From Mangifera indica (taxonomy: Eukaryota > Streptophyta > Magnoliopsida > Sapindales > Anacardiaceae), in the NCBI RefSeq assembly GCF_011075055.1, contig NC_058152.1, positions 3,286,001 to 3,350,000 of the forward strand: a stretch of DNA of 64,000 nt, given 5' to 3'. Positions 30,650-40,861 of this stretch are shown here, piece by piece; the first letter of the stretch is position 1, and every line of letters starts with the position of its first letter. The notes under the pieces are model-generated. The model was not told where the DNA came from and searched no databases. It saw nothing but the letters and a program-made list of their open reading frames with translations. A program made the translations under genes and the position numbers.

Positions 30650-33256
30650 ATGCTTAGACTAAATGTTTATTGCTCTATAATTCCTAACGCAACACCAGTC
30701 AAGCTTGAAAGCTGGAGGGGTTCATGGATTATTAATCATCACAGAGCTCGGAAGTCGCCTTGGGGGATTTCCGTCAGGGCCTTGAAAGATGAAACGGGTG
30801 GGGGTACAAGCAGCTCTCCAGGCAGGAGCTGGGACCCTGGTTTGGAAATTGAGGTCCCTTATGAACAAAGGCCGGTATGTTGATGCTCCTTCTATGCTTA
30901 GTAGTGGTAACTTCATTGCTCCCTCAAGAATAGAAAGATTAAATTCGTCAGTTAGCTGTGTATATAAGTCTGGGAGGTATATTCTTTACGGCTCAGACTA
31001 TCAGTGATTTATGATTGTCAAACAACACTTAACAATTATTTGTTCTATATTAGGTGAACGAATACTCATCTCTGAAAGATGGAGTTCTGTATTCATGGGG
31101 CGAACTGGGACCAGGGCAGTTCTTCCTTCGTCTTGGGGGTCTCTGGTTAGTCACTTTCACGGTTCTTGGAGTTCCAATTGCAGCTGCGAGCTTCGATCCT
31201 TCAAGGGCAAGTAGAAAATGAGAATTTTGTTTGAGTACACAGTAAATTAATAGTATAATGATTAGAGAAGAACCCATTTGTGCCACTGCTATCATATATC
31301 TGAAAATATTTCTCAATAACTGTTTGGTTCCACGGCCTTGAAAGAGATGGCAAAAAGTGGATACAATTTAAGTAGAAAAACAGATTCTTGATTAACAAAA
31401 TAAGCAATCAAAATGGGTTCTGCAGAAAGAGGCACATTGTCTTCATGTTATGGCAGTCAAATGTGCAAATATAAGACTAGCTAGACATATTCCATTTTCT
31501 GAGAAGCAGGCTACTTTACTTACAATATCAAATGTGCAAATACTGCAGGAACCTCTGAGATTTGTGCTAGCTGCTGGAACAGGAACTCTTTTCCTTGTAT
31601 CACTAATTGTCTTGCGAATATATCTGGTAGGGGATACCTCCTCCTTCATGTCAAAAGCATTTCACTACTTGAGTTATTATGCTGATTATGCAGTTTTCAC
31701 TTACTAGTACAAAGCACTTTTGAAAGCAAACCATGCCATGAACAGTATACTTGCAACCCAAGTACTTGAGACTCTGATCTCTATTTAAGTGGACAACTAA
31801 AATGATTAAATGAAATATTAATCCATACTAAAAATGATGTAGTTTTTTCTTTCAAGAACTCAGAATTTATTTAATCAACTACAGCATTATAAGTTATGAG
31901 GTGACTTAAGGATGCATTAATCTATAGTTTTGCATATTGCAGGGATGGAGTTATGTAGGCGATAGACTTCTATCAGCAGTGATACCATATGAAGAAAGTG
32001 GGTGGTATGATGGACAAATGTGGGTAAAGCCACCAGAGGTTAGCACATTTTGAACTCATCTCTCCTTTTCACTTTCCTTCCATCTCTGGCTGATGATTGT
32101 AAGTCAGAAAAAGAGTACAAAAGACTTGAGGATTACTTTCATTGATAATTAAAAGATTTATTAGAAGAACAAAGCAAACGAAAAAAAAAAAACCTCAACT
32201 GCGGGACTGGTATAACGGACAGCCTAACTTGTTTCCCTGGCAGGTCCTAGCTCGTGATAGGCTATTGGGTGCTTACAAGGTACTATCAACACGATCAAAT
32301 TTGTTTTTGTAGTTCTACAAACAGAAGCATGCATCTCCTGGGAAAGTTTATGTACTAAACCGGACAATATACAGTACTATACAAGCATCAAGCATTGAAG
32401 ACATATTTACATGCATTTCTACTAAAATTGCCTCGTCACCTTCTATGGCATGTTTAACAGCTCTCTGAGGTGCAATTTTTGTGCTCTTTAAATGAATGCA
32501 ACTCTCATATGGGAATTTATGCTTTTAGGTTAAACCAGTCATCAAATTGCTAAAACAAACACTGGTAGGAACTGGAGCTTTACTTGTGACATCAGTGTTG
32601 TTGTTTATCTTTGCCACACCAGTGGAGCATTTCTTTCAGGCCACCTTTTCCACAAAAGAGAATCCCTTTACTGTTCCAGTTGAGAAGACTGAAAAAAAGT
32701 TTAACATAAGGTATGTACACAAAAGTAGAGATTCCAACCCTTCAATTCTGCAGTGCTTCAAACACTTACATTATCACAACTTTCTTCTTATATATGAAGA
32801 AAAGAGGAGCTGCTTCAGTTGCCAGTGGAGGTCAAGTCTGATGATGATTTGGCGGCAGCAGCTGCTGAGGCTGCTGATGGAAGACCTGTCTACTGTAGAG
32901 ATAGATATTATCGTGCGTTGGCAGGTGGACAGTACTGCAAATGGGAAGATCTGCTGAAGTAAAAGAAAATAAGGAGGATAGATTAATCTGTAATTTGCAT
33001 TCACAGGAACACTTCTTAAAAGTTCAGTGTTCTATGACATTTGTTTAATGAAACCAATTGGATGATTTAAGATAAAGGGAAGTCAAGTGAAATGTGAAAG
33101 AAAAATGATACAGAAACTAACAGATAAATTGTAGCTAAAAGAACTCTCAATAGAATCTCTGCCCTTCCTCTTTTACCTCCAATTAAATAGTCTTCTCTCT
33201 TTCGCAGCCGGATGGATGACAACAATGAACAGCTTCACTTCATGCCTGAAGAATAA
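30650..33256 (+). CDS. CGLD27: CGLD27-like (Ycf36/DUF1230) chloroplast membrane protein
   Basis: Conserved green-lineage protein related to cyanobacterial/algal Ycf36; biochemical role unknown, linked in Arabidopsis to iron deficiency and photosynthesis. Exons 30650-30874, 31054-31206, 31549-31626, 31943-32038, 32244-32279, 32529-32710, 32800-32958 and 33208-33256 (325 aa). If the last intron is retained, TAA at 32960 ends it at 310 aa. Residues 1 to about 60 look like a transit peptide. The conserved body starts at VPYEQRPVNEYSSLKDGVLY and includes GQFFLRLGGLWLVTF, DRLLSAVIPYEESGWYDGQM, two or three membrane helices and the C-terminal block DGRPVYCRDRYYRALAGGQY. Intron 2 uses a GC donor (AGG|GCAAGT at 31207); all other donors are GT. 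The exon 7 acceptor (TGAAG) lacks a pyrimidine tract. Confidence 0.88.
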
Positions 33257-34585
33257 CAACTTCAGGAACTATTGTTGCAGAAGTAAAATGATTTGCTTTT
33301 AGAAAAGATCAGAGCACACACAAATATTGGCAGGATAAGGGGCAATCTTCCTCAACTTATTCTACTAGTCTCCTTCTGAATAGCCATAGTAGGATTCATG
33401 ATGAAAGATCCAGCAGAATACTAGGATTTCTGATATTATTCTCAGATCAACTTAATTTAAGAATAATAAAATTTCTGAAGAAGCAGCTTCAAGCCACTGT
33501 AATGAGGCATGACACCAGCACTAACCCCATAGGTGTTTTTATGAAATCCATACCAAAACCAACTCTATACCATATCCAGTGCTTGAACAAACAATTTCAG
33601 TGATATTATATCAGAAATTATAATCCAAATCAATCTTAAGTGAATTTGAATAAGAGTCATATTAAATCTAACAATAAAGCACAAAATATTTCCAAGATTT
33701 GACAACCCATATGAAGCATTATCCCTGCATATTAAGAAAATCTATAAAATTATCAGCTGAAGACAGTATAGATAAGAGAACAGATTCAAGTATAATTCAA
33801 GTATAATGCAGTTAGAGTATATGGAAAAACTGTAAACACTTCAGAGGAGATGCATGGTAAAAAAAAAAATGGGTGACTGTCAATTAATACCTGCCGCCCC
33901 TAATCCTCATTGCCTTAAATCTAGATGCAGTTTTACCAAATGTCAATATTCAAGAGGGAAATCTTTTGTTCGTATACATGGCATAACAAAAAGCACTTTC
34001 CACAATATTCTTGCTCCAACCTTGCAAATTTGTAGCAAGATTAATTGAGTCATCTCATTCTGTTCATGCGAGAAGCACCAGAAATCATTATTATTACATG
34101 CAAAGTCATCAAGAACCCAAGCACTGTTTCAAAAAAAGGCCAAATAGTTACAGTGTGCACCACTCAACAAGCAAGCCAGAAGTTGTAGATCTGAATCTAG
34201 TGTTTCTTTTTAATTAATAGGAAAAATGGCACTAAGAAAATCGCATCTTTAAGTAAGCATCTAAAATATAGACTGAAAATTGCAAATCAAGAATGAAAGC
34301 CAAAAAGAAAGTAAACAGAAGGAGATGGGCTAGTACCCAAACCAGAAATAGGTCCGAGTGGAGCACTTGATCCAACAAAAAAAATTGTAACATCACGAAG
34401 AAATTGTCCATCTTAACTAACAATGTCACAATTTTACTTTTGAGCTTTACAACCCAATACACATTTTCATAGTGAACTTACAAGCCTTAACATCCCTAAG
34501 CAATGTGTGCTATGACTTTCTTCTCTAACACTATATCATTTATAGCAAATCCATACTACTTGAACCATTCAAAACTTCCATTTGA
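33257..34585. other. Intergenic, nothing recognised
   Basis: Probable CGLD27 3' UTR up to about 33500. The rest is unstructured sequence with short open frames and no family match. Confidence 0.45.
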
Positions 34586-34747
34586 TTACTTCCTGTCATG
34601 TGGGATACATGCATATACAATTTTGAACCCTGTACAGAATTTTTTGCATAAGCTTTTTGGATGGAAAACTGGGTCAAAGTGAGCCCTCTTCTCAGAATCA
34701 TAAAGTATCTGCATTGCATTATTGATCAAATTCTGCAGTCTGACCCC
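34586..34747 (-). pseudogene. Lone exon resembling the C-terminal half of a J-domain
   Basis: On the minus strand a good acceptor (CACATGCAG, AG at 34749-34748) opens a 53-codon frame ending in TAA at 34588-34586. It begins VRLQNLINNAMQILYDSEKR. The pattern INxAxxxLxDxxKRxxxD resembles helices III-IV of DnaJ J-domains. No upstream exons with the HPD loop were found in the following 2 kb. It is either an orphan exon, a transposon-captured fragment, or chance; confidence is low. Confidence 0.25.
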
Positions 34748-35744
34748 CTGCATGTGAAAAATAATACAATAACAAATATTAATTCAATTATTTTAAAATT
34801 TTAACACGGATCCTGCAAGAAGTTGCAAACTTAACCATTAACATAGCACCATCATATCCCTAAGAGTAACTTGAATAATAAAAGAAGATGTTTCATATTT
34901 ACTTAAATTTGGGTTCAAATCTCTTGATTGTTGTATACTTAAAGTAAATATGCATAATATTGCTCATAAATAAATCCATTAGACAACAAGTCTCCTATGG
35001 GTACATATAGTATTACTCATGAATAAATCCATTAGCCAACATTTTTTATTGATGATTTTGGTGAACAAAATAATCCACAATCACACCTAATTATACTTTC
35101 TATTCTTTTAAAAAATTAAAATAAAAACCTCTTTTTCTTTTATGCTGCACTCAGTGTTGGAGTAACTATTCTAACTTCATCATACTGAAGAAATTAGCCT
35201 GGCTAAAGCATCTTGTGATGGACAAATTATTAAGCCAAAGCGAGGGAGGAAAGTGACAGACCAACCAACATTATAATTCACCCAACTTCATACCCTTTCT
35301 TTCAACATTGAATAAATTCTATATTACAAAGGTTGTATTCATGTACTAACTCCAATTGTCTTCTTAACTTCTTGATTGCTAGATTCGAGATACACGTTTT
35401 GTGGGGCATTTGGTCATCGGTAATCTATTTTTTATTATTTACATTATCATATTTAGTTTGTAGATAATAAAATATTCCGATAGTATTGTGATAGATAATT
35501 TCCACCATATTAAACAATTACCAAGACAATTTTAATTTTATTTACAATTATATCTTTACTTATTAATTTTTAGAACTAAAATACTACCATTTTTATTTAA
35601 TATAGCAAATAACATAATATTTAAAAAATAATAATATCTTAGTATTCTTTTATTGTAATATCTTTCAAATTATTAAAATTATATTATATTTTCAAAATAT
35701 ATAAAATGAATATGATATTATCCTAAATAAAATTGGAAAACATC

Positions 35745-35914
35745 TATGTACCCTCTGTAATTTTTTTAAAACGTAGTTAACACCCCACAATTCACCATTA
35801 TTACAATATTTAAAAAAAATATAAATAGTATCAATAGGATTTAACAAATAGGTGGAAAATTGACTTTTTAAAAAAATTAATGGGAAACTCTGAGTGGGAA
35901 ATAGTCATTTAGCT
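35745..35914. mobile_element. Possible degraded Mutator-like foldback element, right end
   Basis: Ends GAGTGGGAAATAGTCATTTAGC, close to the family terminus GGGTGGGAAATAGTC-TTTGGCC, and is preceded by an AACAAATAGGT/AATATTTAAA arm-like stretch. The left end is not visible. Confidence 0.4.
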
Positions 35915-36239
35915 GTATTTTTAACCGGGAAAGGTTGCCAGCCAACAGCCAAAGGTGGACGTAGCGTCAAATTTTTATGATAAGAGGTGAGTTGCCAATT
36001 CTGAAATTGAGACGAGCAATTTGTGATAGAGTGGGCGTCCTTTTCCACCACACGTTGCCCCACACGCTCTCACTCGGCCACACAGCAGAAACGGCTAAGA
36101 AGATCATGATATTTTATTTATTTATTTATTTATAGTAATTAATTCTAAAGTACGAGAGCCACTTCTTTTAATAGGAAATGCCGAGTAATGTTCTCAATAA
36201 TGCAGTGCAAAAAACAAAATATCTTTCAATTTATTCCTC

Positions 36240-36420
36240 ACTAAAATAATTAAGAATAATATTATGAGTATTTATTTTTAATATATATTTATATGTGTTG
36301 ATATATAATTAAGTATTATTTTATATTAAATTTAAAATCATTCAATCATATAATAATATATAAAATTATATATATATTTATATATATATAATAGGTATAC
36401 ATAATTTTATTTATATTACA
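36240..36420. repeat. Short palindromic (MITE-like) element
   Basis: ATATGTGTTGATATATAATTAAG arm in two blocks facing CATTCAATCATATAATAATA, around a TTAAATTTAAAATC core. Flanked by AAAATTATATATATATTT sequence. Confidence 0.5.
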
Positions 36421-36719
36421 ACCAATTATAAAAAAAAGTTTTCAATATGTTAAATTGAGTTTCTCCAACCATATATATATATATATATATATAAATTACC
36501 CTTTTGTTTTTTTATTGAAAAAGAGAATTTCAAATGAATACAAAGGATCATTTCATGTATCAATTATTATTTTCGTGTCAAGTTATCATGAATGTACTAT
36601 TGCAAAATTTAAAAAAATCACATATGACACTACCACTTTTTTTTTTTTTAAATTAGAATCTTATCCAAATTAGATCATTATTTTGAGATTGAACTAATCA
36701 AATTGAACAGATAAAATTC

Positions 36720-37090
36720 AAGTTTAATTATAACTGAATTTGAGTCGAACTTGAACTCGAACAGACTTGAAATAAACTCAATTCAAACGAGTTCAAACTT
36801 AAGAATTCAATATTTTAAGCTCGAGTTTGAGAATTCAATATTTTAAACTCGAGCTTTAAGAGTGTTCGACTAGTTAAGCTTACAAGCATAAAAAAATTAA
36901 TACAAAACGATGTCATTTTGATTAATATACATTAAAACAATATCGTTTTAGTATCAAATTGAGTTTAAAGTTCAATTTAAACTGAACTTGAGCTCAGTTA
37001 TTTTGAAACGAGTCAAGCTCAAACACTTTTGAAGCAAGTTCGAGCTTGACTCTATGCAAAAGGAGTCAAGCTTGAATTTGACTTGGTTCA
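36720..37090. repeat. Dispersed GAGCTTGA-type repeat, copy A
   Basis: Shares with 63740-64000, in the same order, GAACTCAAACTTGAG-like words, TTTAAGCTCGAG-like words, then ACAAAACGATGTCATTTTGA followed by ATATACATTAAAACAATATC, then TTGAGTTTAAAG. Noncoding; probably an uncharacterised transposable element. Confidence 0.6.
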
Positions 37091-37099
37091 AATCTAACT

Positions 37100-37398
37100 T
37101 TAAGTCTAATGACTAATCCCACAATCACTGAATTGAATAATTCAAGAGTCTCATCTTAATCTAACATTAGCGAGTCTCAAGTCCAAACTCTTTTAGGATT
37201 GCAACTAGAAATTCCAAATTTTAACCAATCAAACGACCTCTTAGCGACTTTAAGTCTAATGACTAATCTTACAATCAATAAATTGAGTAATTCAAGAGTC
37301 TCATTTTAATCTGACATTAGCGAGTCTCAAGTTTAAGCTCTTTTAGGACCCCAACTAGGAATTCCAAAATTTAACCAATTAAACTACCCCTTAGTGGC
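37100..37398. repeat. Tandem duplication, two units of about 150 bp
   Basis: TAAGTCTAATGACTAATC occurs at 37101 and again at 37251. Both units continue through AATTCAAGAGTCTCAT, GACATTAGCGAGTCTCAAG (one base different) and CTCTTTTAGGA to CCTCTTAGCGACT / CCCCTTAGTGGCT. Confidence 0.85.
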
Positions 37399-38802
37399 TA
37401 CTTACTTCTATTATAAGCATCAGACTTAGCGCATGCACATAATTAGAAGGCTACTTTAATATGTATCCTGTGAATATAAGCAAACCTAGACAATTGGGTG
37501 TTGTCAATAAATATATGCAAAGCCATCATATCTTATGAGACAACTTATAAAGTTAATGTGCAGTGCCTATCTTTGGTTTACCAACTTGGTATTATTTATT
37601 TGCAGAACACTCTCAAAGTAGATAAAGAGTTGAAGTTCAGAAGAAAAGATATCGTCTACGTTACATAAATATAAAGAGACACGGTCCGTTTCTTCCAGTT
37701 TAATATTTATGTGCATACTTATAGATAAAATTACAGATGAAAAGACATTGTCATATCACTACTATATCAGTCTGTGTAATTTTTTTAAATAGAGATTCTG
37801 TGCATACAAAATTATAGCTAGAAAAGTGTTAAGTGGTATGCACATAAAGACTTCATCAATAGACAAGCTTTCTTGGTCAACCAACATTTACAACTATATA
37901 CTTTTCTCCAAGGAAGACGATTGATCATTTTAACGACTTAATGTATCGTTATAAGTATATATACAACTAACGTTAGGGGTGTATAGATAATTCATACCAT
38001 CTAAATGTACATAATATAGTACAAATAGGCGACTCATACCTTGATAGAATAAATGGGACATATTTTCTTACGTAACAAAAGATTTAGGTTATTTAATTAT
38101 GTCACTCGACTACTATTAGATGAGATATTCAAGTTGTTGAAATAAGCAGCTGAATATATAATTATTACCTTGTCAACTAGATAAATTGTGTGATATTTAA
38201 TACAAGATGATTGTACCATTCTGATAACATTAAATTCGAAATGGCTAAACTAGTTAGATAACATATATTAAATTAAATATAAAATGGTAATATTGCACCC
38301 AACCATTTTACATGAAGACCAAAGAAAACCTCTAAGGCATCACATAGCCTTGAATGACAACAGGCCATCTCTACTTGGGTACAAAAACCAAGAGAGAGAC
38401 AAGGGAGGGGATACTCTTTTTCAATCTTTGTAGATAATTCCCAAGTAAGAAAGATATTTTATAAATTCTCTCCATAAATTAGTTAAAAATCTTTCACACA
38501 AATATATTGCAAACAATCTTGAATCTCTAATACCACTATTGGGAATCTTCAAATGGTTGAAAAACATAAATGAATGGATTCTCTCTGAAATCCTTGAGGG
38601 GGAACAAGGTAGAATTGAATGTAATTTTAATAAAAAGGAGTTTGGATGAATAAATACTTGCATTTGGGAGCTCATTTTCTTTCAGATTTTTTTCATGAGG
38701 CTTCTAAAAGAGTCAACAAAGACTTTTATTGGATTCTATAATATTTGTCATGAACCACAATTAACTGATGAAGAAGTTAGAATTCCAGCTACTACGGCAC
38801 AC

Positions 38803-38935
38803 AAGAGAAAGGGAGAAAAAGGAAAAGAGAAAGAGAATAAGTGAGGAAAAATAAAAAGGAGAAAAGGAAAGAGAAAGAGAATAAGAAAGTGAGGAAAAAT
38901 TAAAAGGAGAAAAGGGAAAAAAGGAATTAAATTTT
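38803..38935. repeat. Polypurine tract with internal duplication
   Basis: About 130 nearly uninterrupted purines on the plus strand (AGAGAAAGGGAGAAAAAGGA and on). The GAGAATAAG...GTGAGGAAAAAT...AAAAGGAGAAAAGG module occurs twice. Confidence 0.8.
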
Positions 38936-39779
38936 AGGGGTGTAATTGATATCAACCATATAATATAATTTTATAAATCCATGAAAATACCCTTTGTTTA
39001 TCTAAAACTATAGTTCAAAATTGGCAAAAAAGGGAAACCATCCTTTCTAAAATACAAATATGGAAACCTATTATTAAGATTAAAAAATCAGTGAATCAAA
39101 TAGCTTTGATCTTAGTCTAATCGAGTCTATCTAATTTGAATTCGTTTAAACTAGGAGATAGTATCATGGAAGAGTCACTAACAAGATGAAAAATGTTACC
39201 AAATAATAAAAAAAGTTAATCTCGAATTAAATTAGAATTTCAATTTAAAATTAATTCATTTGAGTCAAACTGTGAATCTCATTCAAATAGAATCCATCTC
39301 TATATGTGAGAAATTGTCTTTCTATCTTCGGATAGTCTTTTCCATCACACAATCAAAATTCATAAGTCAGTTGTCTTTGAGTTTTGCTAAAGTCTTAACG
39401 ATTCATAAAGGTGATTTTGTACCCCAAATTTGATACGGTGACAAAATATTAAAACTAAATGTTTTATATTTTTTACAATAAAATTATATAAATAAATAAT
39501 ACAAATTAAAATCCGATTAAATTTTTTTAATTAAAAATTATCTAATTATAAAATAATATATTATTATTTATATATAAAATTATATAAATTATTTATATAT
39601 TTATATCACTATCCAACATTTTTTATCGAGTAAAGTTTACTCACAAGTCACAAGCCATCATGTAAGAGATTGCATGTGATTCCGGTCCCACAACCCCATA
39701 AATTCCGAACTAGGATCCAAATTTGAATCCGTAAGCTGTAGTGCATCGAAAGTTTCCCCAGTACACAACAAAAACCCGT

Positions 39780-40012
39780 GAGAAATTTCCTGCTAATTAT
39801 TTCAATTTTGAGACCACATTTCTGTCCTTAATACCAATGGTCTCAATATTTAATGTAAACCGTTTTTAGAACCGGACCGGATTGATCGATCAATCTAATT
39901 AAATCAGAAATTAGCTTTTAATTAATTTGAGAAATTTCCTGTTAATTATTTCAATTTGAGACTGCATTTCTGTCTTTAATAATAAGGATCTCAATATTCA
40001 ATGTAAATTGTT
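39780..40012. repeat. Direct duplication of an 80-bp phrase
   Basis: GAGAAATTTCCTGCTAATTA to GGTCTCAATATTTAATGTAA (39780-39858) recurs with a few changes at about 39930-40009. Confidence 0.75.
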
Positions 40013-40774
40013 ATGTGTTGTGTTATCAATATCGATATATAAATTTAAACCGTATTAATTTTTTATTATAATATATATTTTATTATAATTTAGATTAAAA
40101 TTGATTAGTTAAACCCGTTAAATTATAAACTATTGAGACAATCAGTGCGAGTATCTATTCCATGTTAAAATCAGAGGTAAAAATTATAAAATTATCTTTA
40201 TAAACTTGTGTAATTAGGTAAGGGAAAGGAAAGTTGGTTGGCGGGTAGACTTCCGCATATTGCTGATCACTCACTCACCAACTATGGTAGAAATATAATA
40301 GCTAAAGACAAGTACTCGTGATCTGCACGACGGGGAAACTTGAGTTGGTGAGTTTTCTTTTATGGAAACTCTGAAATATCAATCTAATTCTTCAAAATTT
40401 GCCGTAATGGAACATTGAGGGGCCAAAGCACAGGTAGCTAGCGTTAGTGGAGTTAGCTTTTTTCCTGCAAAAAGATAAAGATAAAGGTAATACTATAATG
40501 CTCTGATCAGGAGTAACAGAGGAGAAAGAGGAATGGAGAATCTCGAGAGAGGAGGAAGAAGATAAAACATAAAAGGTGGAACACACGTGACGAAAGCTGT
40601 TGCGTTTCTTTATATTTTCTCTTTTCTAATCTAGCCTGTTTTTGTCTCCTAAAGCAATTATTCAAAAACATGATAACCAGCAAACGTCGCCGTCTTCCTT
40701 TCTGTATGGGTTGATTTCATGTGTTGAGTTCACCGTTAAGATTCTTCATTTAGCTGTTGCACTTTTCTGTATGT

Positions 40775-40784
40775 ATTTATAAGT
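40775..40784 (+). promoter_or_regulatory. Probable TATA box of the subtilase gene
   Basis: TATTTATAAG lies about 80 bp before the start codon, in a pyrimidine-rich stretch. Position fits a plant core promoter; inference only. Confidence 0.4.
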
Positions 40785-40861
40785 TCTGGGTTTTGCACAA
40801 GCTTCTTTCTTTTTTGCTATCTGGGCTCTCTGTATTTCCAGAGAGCGAATTCTAAAGCAAG

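Larger units (their letters stand above)
34748..40774. other. Six-kilobase gene-free region of repeats
   Basis: No gene recognised. It contains a probable degraded Mutator-like end (35745-35914), palindromic AT elements (36240-36420, 39480-39610), a TA microsatellite (36473-36494), a GAGCTTGA-type repeat (36720-37090), two 150-bp tandem units (37100-37398), a polypurine tract (38803-38935) and a short direct duplication (39780-40012). A minus-strand open frame of 84 codons at 38421-38675 matches nothing I know. Confidence 0.5.
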
